Origin: Maricaulis sp947259345
Lineage (GTDB): Bacteria > Pseudomonadota > Alphaproteobacteria > Caulobacterales > Maricaulaceae
DNA: 64,000 nt
NCBI GenBank assembly: GCA_965217205.1
Contig: OZ244254.1
Location: 3,100,001-3,164,000, forward strand
Reading direction: 5' to 3'
Numbering within the stretch: the first letter of the stretch is position 1; every line of letters starts with the position of its first letter. Shown one piece after another: positions 54,628-63,726 of the stretch. Made by a program: the position numbers and the translations under genes. Under the pieces are notes generated by a model. The model saw only the letters and a list, made by a program, of their open reading frames with translations, did not search any database and was not told where the DNA came from.

Positions 54628-55998
54628 ATGAGTACGACGCGCAAACGCCTCTTCATCAAGACCTATGGCTGTCAGATGAATGTCTATGATTCCGACCGGA
54701 TGAAGGACGTTCTGACGCCGCTTGGCTATGAGTCGTCGGACACGCCCGAGGGTGCGGATCTCGTTATTCTCAATACCTGCCATATCCGCGAGAAGGCGGC
54801 CGAGAAAGTCTATTCCGAGCTGGGTCGCCTGCGTCCGCTAAAGGACGAAAAGGCCGCGTCCGGCGGCATGACGATCGCGGTGGCCGGCTGTGTCGCCCAG
54901 GCCGAGGGCGCGGAAATCATGAAGCGCGCACCGGTCGTCGATCTGGTCGTTGGTCCGCAGACCTACCACAAACTGCCCGAGCTGATCGCCCAGGCCCATC
55001 GGGCCAAGGGTGAGGCGCTGGACACGGAATTCGAGGTCGAGGACAAGTTTGACCGGCTCGGCAGTGATCGCCAGGTCGAGGGCTATTCGGCCTTTGTCAC
55101 GGTCCAGGAAGGTTGCGACAAATTCTGCACCTTCTGTGTCGTGCCCTATACGCGTGGCGCTGAATGGTCGCGCCCTGTCGACCAGATCGTCGGCGAGATT
55201 CGCGCCCTGGCGGCCAAGGGCATTCGCGAAGTCACCCTGCTGGGCCAGAACGTCAACGCCTTCCACGGCGCCGCGCCGAGCGGCCGCGAGGCAGACGGCC
55301 CCTGGGGGCTGGGCCAGCTGGTCCGCCATATCGCGCTGATCGGCGGTATAGAGCGCATTCGCTTTACGACCTCGCACCCGCGCGACATGGATGAGGACCT
55401 GATCCAGGCCTTCGCCGACACGCCCAAGCTGATGCCTTACTTCCATCTGCCGGTGCAGTCCGGTTCGGACAAGATTCTCAAGGCTATGAACCGTCAGCAT
55501 ATCGCCGCCGATTACCTCGCGACGATTGCCCGGCTTCGGGAAGTGCGTCCGGATATCGCCATCTCCGGTGACATGATTGTCGGCTTTCCGGGCGAGACCG
55601 ATGCCGACTTTGAAGCGACGATGGAGTTGGTGCGCGAGGTCAATTACGCGTCCTGCTTCTCGTTCAAATATTCCAAACGCCCCGGTACGCCAGGCGCGGC
55701 CATGTTCAACCAGGTCGATGAGGCGGTGAAGACCGAGCGCCTTGCGGCGCTGCAGGCGCTTCTCGACGCGCAGCAGATTGCCTTCAACACCTCGATGATC
55801 GGCAAGACGCTCCCCGTCCTGTTCGAAAAGCCGGGACGGTTGGACGGCCAGCTGCATGGACGCAGCCCCTATCTGCAATCGGTGCACGCCAACGCCCCGG
55901 TCGAGCTGATCGGCCAGATCGCCGAGGTCGAGATCGAAGGCGCATCCCGCAATGCGCTCTCCGGTCGCCTGATCGGACCGAAACGGAGTGCCGCGTGA
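54628..55998 (+). CDS. miaB: tRNA-2-methylthio-N6-isopentenyladenosine synthase MiaB
   Basis: Radical SAM methylthiotransferase that modifies A37 of UNN-reading tRNAs. The 456-residue product has the N-terminal UPF0004 cluster cysteines (YGCQMNVYDS, LNTCHIREKA, VAGCVAQ), the radical SAM cluster Cys163-X3-Cys167-X2-Cys170 (EGCDKFCTFCVVP), and a C-terminal TRAM domain (LFEKPGRLDGQLHGRSPYLQ). It needs Fe-S clusters, fitting with nfuA nearby. Its stop overlaps the PhoH GTG by 4 nt. Confidence 0.97.
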   Translation: MSTTRKRLFIKTYGCQMNVYDSDRMKDVLTPLGYESSDTPEGADLVILNTCHIREKAAEKVYSELGRLRPLKDEKAASGGMTIAVAGCVAQAEGAEIMKRAPVVDLVVGPQTYHKLPELIAQAHRAKGEALDTEFEVEDKFDRLGSDRQVEGYSAFVTVQEGCDKFCTFCVVPYTRGAEWSRPVDQIVGEIRALAAKGIREVTLLGQNVNAFHGAAPSGREADGPWGLGQLVRHIALIGGIERIRFTTSHPRDMDEDLIQAFADTPKLMPYFHLPVQSGSDKILKAMNRQHIAADYLATIARLREVRPDIAISGDMIVGFPGETDADFEATMELVREVNYASCFSFKYSKRPGTPGAAMFNQVDEAVKTERLAALQALLDAQQIAFNTSMIGKTLPVLFEKPGRLDGQLHGRSPYLQSVHANAPVELIGQIAEVEIEGASRNALSGRLIGPKRSAA

Positions 55999-57029
55999 CC
56001 GCATCGCGCCCGCCCGCCCGCAAGCGCGCCGCCAAGCCGCGCAAGGCGGCGTCAGAAAGCCTGTATTTCGAGGACGCGGAACGTCTGCGCGGCATGGCCG
56101 GCGCCGGTGACCGCTTCTTCATGATCATCGAGCAGGATCTCGGCGTCTCGATGAGCGCGCCGGGTCGTGGCCAGGTCGTGATCACGGCCGAGGACAACGC
56201 TGCCCGGGACGAGGCCAAGCGCGTCCTCAAGCGTCTCTATGCCAGCCTCGAGCACGGGCTGACTTGCGACGAAGCGGCCGTTCGCGCTGCCCTCCGCATG
56301 CAGGATGATGACGAGTCGGTGGGCAGTGTGGATGACGGCGTCATCCGGGTGCCCCGCGGCTCCAGCCTGATTGCCCGCACCGAGGGACAGCGCGCCTATG
56401 TGCGATCGCTGAAGAATGAAAAGGCCTATGACCTGATCTTCGGTGTCGGCCCGGCCGGGACCGGCAAGACGCTGCTCGCGGTCGCCTATGGCGCCTCTAT
56501 GCTGGTTCAGCGCAAGGTCGAGAAGCTGATCATCACGCGACCGGCGGTCGAGGCCGGCGAGAAGCTCGGCTTCCTGCCCGGCGATCTAAACGAGAAGGTT
56601 GATCCCTATCTCCTGCCTGTCTGGGATGCGCTCGCGGATACGCTCGGCCGCAACCAGCTCGAGAAAATGCGCGAGGATGGCCGGATCGAAGTCGCGCCCA
56701 TCGCCTTCATGCGTGGCCGCACGCTCAACCGGGCCTTTGTCATCGTCGATGAGGCGCAGAATACGTCGCGGGCGCAGATGCAGATGGTGTTGACCCGCCT
56801 GGGCGAGGGATCGCGCATGGCAGTGACCGGCGATCCGAGCCAGTGTGACCTTGGCCCGCGGGACCCGTCTGGCCTGCCCCACGCGCTGGACATCCTTTCC
56901 AGCACCAAAGGTGTTGCCATCACGCGCTTTTCGCGCGTTGATGTGGTTCGCCACGATCTCGTGGCCCGGATTGTCGAAGCCTATGAGGAAGATGCGCGCC
57001 ACAAGACTGGTAGCGCGCAACCGCGATGA
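55995..57029 (+). CDS. PhoH-like ATPase (YbeZ)
   Basis: A 344-residue PhoH-family ATPase with Walker A GPAGTGKTLLA near residue 153 and Walker B AFVIVDEAQNTSRAQMQM. The N-terminal ~120 residues include a basic tail and a KH-like region. YbeZ is the partner of the rRNA-processing factor YbeY, whose gene follows with a 4-nt overlap. Starts with GTG overlapping the miaB stop. Confidence 0.93.
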   Translation: MTASRPPARKRAAKPRKAASESLYFEDAERLRGMAGAGDRFFMIIEQDLGVSMSAPGRGQVVITAEDNAARDEAKRVLKRLYASLEHGLTCDEAAVRAALRMQDDDESVGSVDDGVIRVPRGSSLIARTEGQRAYVRSLKNEKAYDLIFGVGPAGTGKTLLAVAYGASMLVQRKVEKLIITRPAVEAGEKLGFLPGDLNEKVDPYLLPVWDALADTLGRNQLEKMREDGRIEVAPIAFMRGRTLNRAFVIVDEAQNTSRAQMQMVLTRLGEGSRMAVTGDPSQCDLGPRDPSGLPHALDILSSTKGVAITRFSRVDVVRHDLVARIVEAYEEDARHKTGSAQPR

Positions 57030-57508
57030 ACGCCGTAGATCTGATTGTCGAAGATGACGCCTGGTCATCGCTGGAAGGCAAGACGCGCCTCATTGAGGAG
57101 GCGATCTCCGCAGCCTGTCGGGAACTGCCCGAGCGAGAGCCCGGCGTGGTCGCCATCCTTCTGGCTGGCGATGACGCGATTGCCGTCATGAATGCCCAAT
57201 TCCGCGGCAAGACGGGCCCGACCAATGTCCTGTCCTTCCCGGCCGGTGAGCATACCGACAACCATCTGGGCGATATCGCACTCGCCCATGGTGTCATCGC
57301 GCGTGAGGCCCAGGCGCGCGGCATCGCGCTGGGTGATCATCTGCGCCATCTCGTCATCCATGGCTTCCTCCACCTTCAGGGTTATGATCATCAAGCGGAT
57401 GACGAGGCGAGCGTGATGGAAGCGATCGAGCGTCGGGCCTTGGCCCATCTGGGTGTGACCGACCCCTATGAAAACGAGGATCCGGGCCCGACCCCGGCAC
57501 AGACATGA
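57026..57508 (+). CDS. ybeY: Endoribonuclease YbeY
   Basis: Metal-dependent endoribonuclease for 16S rRNA 3' maturation and ribosome quality control. The 160-residue product has the zinc motif HLVIHGFLHLQGYDH (H-x3-H-x5-H) and VLSFPAGEHTDNHLGDI. Overlaps PhoH upstream and corC downstream by 4 nt each (ATGA), so the three are coupled. Confidence 0.96.
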   Translation: MNAVDLIVEDDAWSSLEGKTRLIEEAISAACRELPEREPGVVAILLAGDDAIAVMNAQFRGKTGPTNVLSFPAGEHTDNHLGDIALAHGVIAREAQARGIALGDHLRHLVIHGFLHLQGYDHQADDEASVMEAIERRALAHLGVTDPYENEDPGPTPAQT

Positions 57509-58398
57509 CCGATACTTCAGCGCCTTCAGACTCGGACAGTCGACCCTGGCTCTCGCGGCTTTTCTCCACCGGACCGCGAGTTGGCGAGGCTTTGCAGGCG
57601 GCACAGTCCGGTCTTGCCCCCAACTCGATCGAGGCCGATGCACTCGACAAATTGCGCGTCGCCGACGTGATGGTGCCGCGGGCCGATATTATCGGGGTCG
57701 ACGTTGCCACGCCGCTGGGTGAGCTGGCCAAGATTTTCGCGCTTGCCGCCCATTCCCGTCTGCCCATCTATCGCGACACATTGGATGATCCGGTCGGTGT
57801 CGTGCACATCAAGGATGTGGTCAGTCATCTTGCGCCGGGATCATCGGGCAAGCGCCCGGCAGGCTGGTCCCAGCAGCAGGTCCTGCCCTCGATCGGACGG
57901 CCCCTCCTGTTCGCGCCACCCTCGATGAAGGCACTCGATCTGCTGCGACGCATGCAGGGCCGCCGGATGCATCTGGCCCTGGTGGTCGATGAATATGGCG
58001 GTACCGACGGTCTCGTGACCCTGGAGGACCTGATCGAGCCAATCGTCGGGGATATCGAGGACGAGCATGATGACGAGGAGACGCCTGCGATCCGTGCCCG
58101 GGGACCGGGTGTCTGGGACGTTGAGGCCCGGGCCGAGATCGACGCGTTCGAGGCTGTCGTCGGGGAAGAGATTGCGGCCGAGGATGAGGACGAGGATGTC
58201 GACAGCCTCGGCGGCCTAGTCTTTACGCTCATCGGGCGGGTGCCGGAGCGTGGCGAGGTGATCCGTCATCCCACCGGTTATGAGTTCGAAGTGATTGACG
58301 CCGATACGCGGCGCATCAAGCGCATGCGGGTCAGGGCGCCACACAAGCGACCCGAGAAGCCGACTGCGACGGGTTCGGACAGCACGGACGCAGGTTGA
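57505..58398 (+). CDS. CorC/HlyC-type CBS-domain protein (YbeX)
   Basis: A 297-residue soluble protein with two CBS domains (about residues 50-175; VADVMVPRADIIGVDVATPL, then ALVVDEYGGTDGLVTLEDLI) and a C-terminal CorC_HlyC domain with VEARAEIDAFEAVVGEE and DTRRIKRMRVR. No DUF21 membrane domain is present. YbeX links to magnesium homeostasis and ribosome assembly; here it follows ybeY and precedes lnt, the enterobacterial order ybeZ-ybeY-ybeX-lnt. Confidence 0.93.
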   Translation: MTDTSAPSDSDSRPWLSRLFSTGPRVGEALQAAQSGLAPNSIEADALDKLRVADVMVPRADIIGVDVATPLGELAKIFALAAHSRLPIYRDTLDDPVGVVHIKDVVSHLAPGSSGKRPAGWSQQQVLPSIGRPLLFAPPSMKALDLLRRMQGRRMHLALVVDEYGGTDGLVTLEDLIEPIVGDIEDEHDDEETPAIRARGPGVWDVEARAEIDAFEAVVGEEIAAEDEDEDVDSLGGLVFTLIGRVPERGEVIRHPTGYEFEVIDADTRRIKRMRVRAPHKRPEKPTATGSDSTDAG

Positions 58399-60014
58399 TG
58401 CAGCGCCTGCACCTCCTGGTCTGGCAACCGCGTGTCTGGCTGGCCACCCATTTCGGCTGGCGCCCACGCCTGGTGGTATTCCTGGCCGGGCTGTTCAGTG
58501 CGCTCTCACTGGCGCCCCTGCATATCGTACCCGCCTTGATGCTGGGCCTTTGGGCCCTGTTTGCGGCACTCGATGGTGCGCGCAGGGCTGACAAGCCGCT
58601 TCGCAGCGCTTTTGTTCGTGGCTTCATTTTCGGCTTTGGCTATTTCCTCGCGGGCATGGCCTGGGTTGTTTATGCCTTCCTGACGCGCGGCGAAGGACTT
58701 CAATTTGCCGCGCCCTTCGCCCTGCCAGCCCTGGCGGCCCTTATGGCTGTATTCTGGGGCCTTGGGGCGGTTCTATTTTGTGCGCTGGCGCCACGCTCGG
58801 TGTGGCGGGTCCTGGTGTTCGCGGCGGCCTTTGCCTTCACCGAATGGCTGCGCGGGCATGTTTTCGGCGGCCTGCCGTGGAATCTGCCTGCCTATATCTG
58901 GCCTGCCGGTGGCTTGGTCAGCCAGACCGCTTCCTGGTTTGGCGTTTATGGGCTCAGCCTGCTCACGCTCTTCGTCCTGACTGCGCCTCTCGTGGCCGTC
59001 ACGCCGCGGCTCGAGCTTGGGCGATGCCTGCCCGCATTTGCGGCCCTGGGCATCTCCACCATCGTGCTGGCAACGGGCGCCATAAGGCTTGCGGCCAGTG
59101 CACCGGAGAATGTCCCGGGCGTCACCATTCGCCTGGTTCAGGCTGGAATCCCGCAGACCCAGAAATGGGGGCCGGGCGGTGCGGAGCTGACCCGAGATCG
59201 CTATCTCGCCCTGACCGGTCGGGATGGCATCGAAACGGTGACCCATGTCGTTTGGCCCGAGGGGGCTCTGCCGAGCTTCATGCTGGAAGACGGCGCGACC
59301 CTGGCCCGGATCGGCGAGAGCCTGGATGAGGGCCAGGTGCTCTTGGCGGGCGTCAATCGCCGCGCCGCTGACGGCGATAGTCTGCGGTATTATAACACAC
59401 TGGCTGCGCTGCGTTTTCCCTCCGGGACGCCACGTATCGCGGCGCTCTATGACAAGGCGCGCTTAACGCCTTTCGGGGAGTTTACGCCCTTGTCGGGTGT
59501 TTTGGCGATGACGGGAATTCCGGCCCTGAGAGACCTTGCGCGCTATGAGTTCACACCGGGGCCAGGGGCTGATGTGCTGGAGATTCCGGGCGCGCCGAAC
59601 TTGCTGCCGCTCGTCTGTTACGAGGCCATATTCCCGAATTTTGTCGGCTCGGCCCAGACGCGGGCCGGCTGGATGTTCAATCTTTCCAATGATGCCTGGT
59701 TTGGACCCACGGCCGGTCCGCGTCAGCATTTCAACCAGGCGAGCTATCGCAGCATCGAGACGGGCCTTCCCATGGTCCGGTCAGCCGCACTGGGGGTTTC
59801 CGGCGTGGTCGATTCGCTGGGACGGGCGCGGGTGACCATTGACCCGAGCGCGGAAGGCGTGCGGGACGTTTCGCTTCCGGGCAGTCTTGGTCGGACACCC
59901 TACTCGCTATGGGGTGATTGGCCATTTCTGGCCTTCTGCATCCTCGTTCTGGCGAGCATGGCGTGGCAGCGCTTTCAGTTTTCGCGCGCCGCCAAGCCTG
60001 CATCCGTGAGATGA
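58398..60014 (+). CDS. lnt: Apolipoprotein N-acyltransferase
   Basis: Adds the third acyl chain to outer-membrane lipoproteins in the inner membrane. The 538-residue product has about six N-terminal spans and a nitrilase-type periplasmic domain with catalytic Glu288 (VVWPEGALPSF), Lys353 (YDKARLTPFGEF) and Cys407 (LLPLVCYEAIFPNF). The ATG at 58398 overlaps the corC stop by one base (TGATG). Substrates encoded here include the lpoA-like, BON and PCu(A)C lipoproteins. Confidence 0.96.
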   Translation: MQRLHLLVWQPRVWLATHFGWRPRLVVFLAGLFSALSLAPLHIVPALMLGLWALFAALDGARRADKPLRSAFVRGFIFGFGYFLAGMAWVVYAFLTRGEGLQFAAPFALPALAALMAVFWGLGAVLFCALAPRSVWRVLVFAAAFAFTEWLRGHVFGGLPWNLPAYIWPAGGLVSQTASWFGVYGLSLLTLFVLTAPLVAVTPRLELGRCLPAFAALGISTIVLATGAIRLAASAPENVPGVTIRLVQAGIPQTQKWGPGGAELTRDRYLALTGRDGIETVTHVVWPEGALPSFMLEDGATLARIGESLDEGQVLLAGVNRRAADGDSLRYYNTLAALRFPSGTPRIAALYDKARLTPFGEFTPLSGVLAMTGIPALRDLARYEFTPGPGADVLEIPGAPNLLPLVCYEAIFPNFVGSAQTRAGWMFNLSNDAWFGPTAGPRQHFNQASYRSIETGLPMVRSAALGVSGVVDSLGRARVTIDPSAEGVRDVSLPGSLGRTPYSLWGDWPFLAFCILVLASMAWQRFQFSRAAKPASVR

Positions 60015-60096
60015 GTTGATTGGGTTGTCTGCCGATGGTTGTGCTAGATTGGCAGGAAGAAATCTCAATGTGGTGCAACCTGAAAGAGGTGTCCCG

Positions 60097-60519
60097 ATGC
60101 CCAAGGTGACCCCACGCGGCCCCAATCCGATTGATATTCATGTCGGATCCCGTGTCCGGCTGCGGCGACAGCTACTCAAGATGAGCCAGGAAAAGCTGGG
60201 CGATGAGCTCGGTGTGACCTTTCAGCAGGTTCAGAAGTATGAGCGCGGAGCCAATCGCGTCGGTGCCAGTCGGCTCTATCGCCTGTCACGCGTGCTCGAT
60301 GTGCCGATCCAGTTCTTTTTTGAAGGCCTGGGCGGTGCGACGGCGGCTTCCGGCATGGCAGAGGGTGACCAGACACCCATCGTCTATGACTTCATTCAAA
60401 GCAGTGATGGCGTATCGCTCGCGGAATCCTTCTCGCGCATCAAGGACGGCAAGGTTCGGCGGCGCGTGCTTGAGCTGGTCCGGACGCTGGCATCTGAAGA
60501 TCTGGCCGATGCGTCCTGA
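60097..60519 (+). CDS. XRE-family transcriptional regulator
   Basis: A 140-residue protein with an N-terminal helix-turn-helix (MSQEKLGDELGVTFQQVQKY, residues about 26-80) and a C-terminal helical part with IVYDFIQSSDGVSLAESFSR. It belongs to the alphaproteobacterial group of small XRE proteins found after lnt. In some relatives metK follows; here trmB follows. The ATG at 60097 has AAAGAGG upstream. Target unknown. Confidence 0.88.
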   Translation: MPKVTPRGPNPIDIHVGSRVRLRRQLLKMSQEKLGDELGVTFQQVQKYERGANRVGASRLYRLSRVLDVPIQFFFEGLGGATAASGMAEGDQTPIVYDFIQSSDGVSLAESFSRIKDGKVRRRVLELVRTLASEDLADAS

Positions 60520-60571
60520 GCGCTGACTTTCCCGGTGCAAGCCGCGCCGGAAAACGCTAAACCCGCGCCCC

Positions 60572-61258
60572 ATGACGCACGAAACGCCTGAAAAACCCGC
60601 CTTCCGCCTGTTTGGCCGCTCCCAGGGCAAGCCTCTGTCGGCCCGTCAGCAAGGCCTGGTCGATGAGCTCCTGCCGCGCATCACCCTGCCGGAGACAGGG
60701 GTGATCGACCCACAGGCGCTGATGCCCGATTGCGCCGAACAGGCGCTCGAGATCGGCTTTGGCGGCGGCGAACATCTGGTCGCCCAGGCGACGGCGCATC
60801 CCGAGATCGGCTTTATCGGGATCGAGCCCTTTCTCAATGGTGTCGCCAAGGCTCTGACCGGTGTCGACGCGGCGGGCCTGACCAATGTCCGGTTGGTGCG
60901 CGAGGATGCGCGGGAAATCCTGCCGCGCTTCGAGACGGCCTGTTTCGACCGCATCTATCTGCTTTTCCCGGACCCCTGGCACAAGAAGCGCCATGCCAAG
61001 CGCCGTTTTGTCCAGCCGGAGACCCGGGATCAGTTCGCGCGTCTGCTAAAGCCGGGCGGGTGTCTGCGGATCGCGACCGATGTCAAATCCTATGCCGATC
61101 ACTGCATGGCCGAGCTCATGGGCGATGCGCGCTTTGTTTGGCAGGCGAACTCGGCGGATGATTGGCGCATCCCGCCTGCCGATCACATCACCACGCGATA
61201 CGAAACCAAGAATCTCGGCGACTGCGCCCCGGTCTTCATGGACTTTCTCAGGGCGTGA
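60572..61258 (+). CDS. trmB: tRNA (guanine-N7-)-methyltransferase TrmB
   Basis: Makes m7G46 in tRNA variable loops. The 228-residue product has the SAM-binding ALEIGFGGGEHLVAQA, GIEPFLNGVAKAL, and the TrmB signature LFPDPWHKKRHAKRRFVQP. Full length. The gap after it (61259-61439) holds a hairpin and a terminator but no gene. Confidence 0.95.
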   Translation: MTHETPEKPAFRLFGRSQGKPLSARQQGLVDELLPRITLPETGVIDPQALMPDCAEQALEIGFGGGEHLVAQATAHPEIGFIGIEPFLNGVAKALTGVDAAGLTNVRLVREDAREILPRFETACFDRIYLLFPDPWHKKRHAKRRFVQPETRDQFARLLKPGGCLRIATDVKSYADHCMAELMGDARFVWQANSADDWRIPPADHITTRYETKNLGDCAPVFMDFLRA

Positions 61259-61387
61259 AGCGGCGGGGGCCCGCCCAGCGGTCAAGCCGTATGGCGCGAC
61301 CCGCCGTTGAGATGCCTTGCCAAACGCCTCGATGAAGCGTATGTACGGGCCATCAAATGTTCGATTGTATCGGATGATACATTCGAT

Positions 61388-61415
61388 CGGTCGCCTTCGG
61401 CGGCCGCTCTTTTTT
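61388..61415 (+). terminator. Intrinsic terminator or attenuator ahead of rimP
   Basis: An 8-bp stem (61388-61395 against 61399-61406, CGGTCGCC/GGCGGCCG with one G-T pair) is followed by CTCTTTTTT. A separate 6-bp hairpin TGTATC-GGAT-GATACA lies at 61366-61381. The terminator is 130 nt beyond trmB but only 24 nt before rimP, so it may be either the trmB end or an attenuator of the rimP-nusA operon. Confidence 0.68.
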
Positions 61416-61439
61416 GTTTCTGCTGACGGGGCCCCAGCC

Positions 61440-61976
61440 TTGAAGACCAAGTCGCCACAGGATGATCGCATTCTCGCTCTCGCCGAGCCGGTTGCTGCCG
61501 AGCTCGCGCTTGAGGTTGTGCGGGTGCGGATCATGTCCGGCAAGCGGCCGCGACTGCAGATCATGGCGGACCGTGCCAATGGTTCCGCCATCGAGGTTGA
61601 GGATTGCGCCCGTTTCTCGCGTGCCCTGTCCGACGTGTTCGAGGTCGAGGACCCGATCGCCGGCGAGTATGATCTGGAAGTCTCCTCGCCCGGCATTGAT
61701 CGCCCGCTCACCACACTGGCACATTTTGCGCGCTGGGAGGGCAATGAGGCGAAGATCGAGCTGGATCGCCTGGCCGAGGGCCGCAAGCGCTTTCGCGGCA
61801 TTTTGGCCGGTGTCGAGGACGACAATGTCGGTCTCGACATGGAGGGCGAGGACGAGACCACGATGATCCCGTTTGACTGGATCCTTGAAGCCAAGCTGGT
61901 TTTGACAGACGCCTTGATCGAGGCGGATTTGAAAGCGCGGGGCGCCAGCTCCGCGACGACTGAAGGAGACGAATAA
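61440..61976 (+). CDS. rimP: Ribosome maturation factor RimP
   Basis: Helps assemble the 30S subunit. The 178-residue product has the RimP pattern RILALAEPVAAELALEVVRV, then VEDCARFSRALSDVFEVEDP and YDLEVSSPGIDRPLTTLAHF, with an acidic tail. The start is most likely TTG at 61440 (GACGGGG about 8 nt upstream); an ATG at 61317 would read through the terminator hairpin and add 41 residues not typical of the family. First gene of rimP-nusA-ylxR. Confidence 0.9.
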   Translation: MKTKSPQDDRILALAEPVAAELALEVVRVRIMSGKRPRLQIMADRANGSAIEVEDCARFSRALSDVFEVEDPIAGEYDLEVSSPGIDRPLTTLAHFARWEGNEAKIELDRLAEGRKRFRGILAGVEDDNVGLDMEGEDETTMIPFDWILEAKLVLTDALIEADLKARGASSATTEGDE

Positions 61977-62007
61977 TGTCGCTTTTCAACGCAACGGGGA
62001 TCACCCG

Positions 62008-63726
62008 ATGAGCATTGGTGTCAGTGCAAACCGTCTGGAATTGCTGCAGATCGCACGTGCGGTCGCGGCAGAGAAATCCATCGATGAATCGATCGTGATC
62101 GAGGCCATCGAGGAAGCCATCCAGAAGGCTGCGCGCTCCCGCTATGGAGCCGAGAATGACATTCGCGCCAAGATCGACCCGAAAACGGGCGAGCTGTCGC
62201 TGACCCGCAACATGACCGTTGTGGAAGAGGTCGAGAATGAGAGCCAGGAGCTGACCCTCGCCGACGCCAAGAAAATCGACAAGGCCGCGGAGATCGGCAC
62301 CGTCTTCTCCGACGAGCTGCCGCCGATCGAATTCGGTCGCGTTGCCTCGCAGACCGCCAAGCAGGTGATCACGCAGAAAGTGCGTGAAGCCGAGCGCCAG
62401 CGTCAGTTCGAAGAGTACAAGGATCGTGTCGGCGAAATCATTTCCGGCATCGTCAAGCGGGTTGAGTACGGCAATGTGATCATTGATCTCGGTCGCGCCG
62501 AAGGCATCATTCGTCGCGCCGACGGCATTCCGCGCGAAAATCTGCAGAACAATGAACGCGTCCGCGCCTACATCTATGATGTTCGTGAGGAAGTTCGCGG
62601 TCCGCAGATATTCCTGTCGCGGGCCCATCCGGACTTCATGGCCGCCCTGTTCGCGCAGGAAGTGCCCGAAGTCTATGAAGGCATCATCGAAATCCCGTCT
62701 GTCGCTCGCGACGCGGGTTCTCGCGCCAAGATCGCCGTGATCTCCAATGACGGGTCGATCGATCCGGTCGGCGCCTGCGTCGGTATGCGCGGTTCGCGCG
62801 TCCAGGCCGTGGTCTCCGAGCTGGCCGGTGAGAAGATCGATATCATCCCGTGGTCCGACGACCCGGCGACCTTCATCGTCAATGCCCTGCAGCCGGCGGA
62901 AGTCGCCAAGGTCGTGCTCGACGAGGAAGACCAGCGCATCGAAGTCGTGGTGCCGGATGAGCAGCTTTCGCTCGCCATCGGTCGCCGCGGCCAGAATGTG
63001 CGCCTTGCCTCCCAGCTGACCGGCTGGTCGATCGACATCCTGACCGAGGAAGAAGAGTCCGAGCGTCGTCAGAAGGAATTCGCCGAGCGGACCCAGCTCT
63101 TCATCGCGGCCCTTGATGTCGACGAAGTCATTGCCCAACTCCTGGCCACGGAAGGCTTCACTGACGTGGAAGACCTTGCCTATGTCGATCTCGGCGAAAT
63201 TGCCGCTATTGAAGGCTTTGACGAGGACACGGCAGAAGAAATCCAGGCCCGCGCTCGTGACTATCTGGACCGCCTGGCTGCCGAGCAGGACGCCAAGCGC
63301 AAGGAGCTGGGTGTCGAGGATGCCGTGCTTGAGGTCGAGGGCGTGGAACTCGCCATGACCGTCAAGTTTGGCGAAAATGACGTCAAGACGGTCGAGGACC
63401 TGGCCGGCCTGGTCACCGATGACCTGCGTGGCTGGTTCGAGACCAAGAATGGCGAGCGTGTGCGTGAGCCGGGCATTCTCGAGGACTTCAACCTGTCCTC
63501 TGAAGATGCCGAGATGATGATCATGCGCGCGCGGGTCAATGCCGGCTGGATTTCGGAAGAAGACCTGCCGCAGCGTGACGTCGTCGAAGAGGAGGTGGAT
63601 GAAGCCGCCGCAGCCTTCGACGTCGAGAACATGGATCTGGCGGCGCTGGAAGCCGAAGCGGAGGCCCTGGGTCTCGACCTCGACGCCGAGCTGCCGGAAG
63701 AGGGCGGGGAGGCGAAGGCTGACTAA
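62008..63726 (+). CDS. nusA: Transcription termination/antitermination factor NusA
   Basis: RNA-polymerase-binding elongation factor. The 572-residue product has the N-terminal domain (about 1-125), an S1 domain (GIVKRVEYGNVIIDLGRAEG), two KH domains (DPVGACVGMRGSRVQAVVSE, VVVPDEQLSLAIGRRGQNVR), and C-terminal helix-hairpin-helix repeats (about 365-530), ending in a strongly acidic tail of about 40 residues. It follows rimP by 31 nt. Confidence 0.97.
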   Translation: MSIGVSANRLELLQIARAVAAEKSIDESIVIEAIEEAIQKAARSRYGAENDIRAKIDPKTGELSLTRNMTVVEEVENESQELTLADAKKIDKAAEIGTVFSDELPPIEFGRVASQTAKQVITQKVREAERQRQFEEYKDRVGEIISGIVKRVEYGNVIIDLGRAEGIIRRADGIPRENLQNNERVRAYIYDVREEVRGPQIFLSRAHPDFMAALFAQEVPEVYEGIIEIPSVARDAGSRAKIAVISNDGSIDPVGACVGMRGSRVQAVVSELAGEKIDIIPWSDDPATFIVNALQPAEVAKVVLDEEDQRIEVVVPDEQLSLAIGRRGQNVRLASQLTGWSIDILTEEEESERRQKEFAERTQLFIAALDVDEVIAQLLATEGFTDVEDLAYVDLGEIAAIEGFDEDTAEEIQARARDYLDRLAAEQDAKRKELGVEDAVLEVEGVELAMTVKFGENDVKTVEDLAGLVTDDLRGWFETKNGERVREPGILEDFNLSSEDAEMMIMRARVNAGWISEEDLPQRDVVEEEVDEAAAAFDVENMDLAALEAEAEALGLDLDAELPEEGGEAKAD

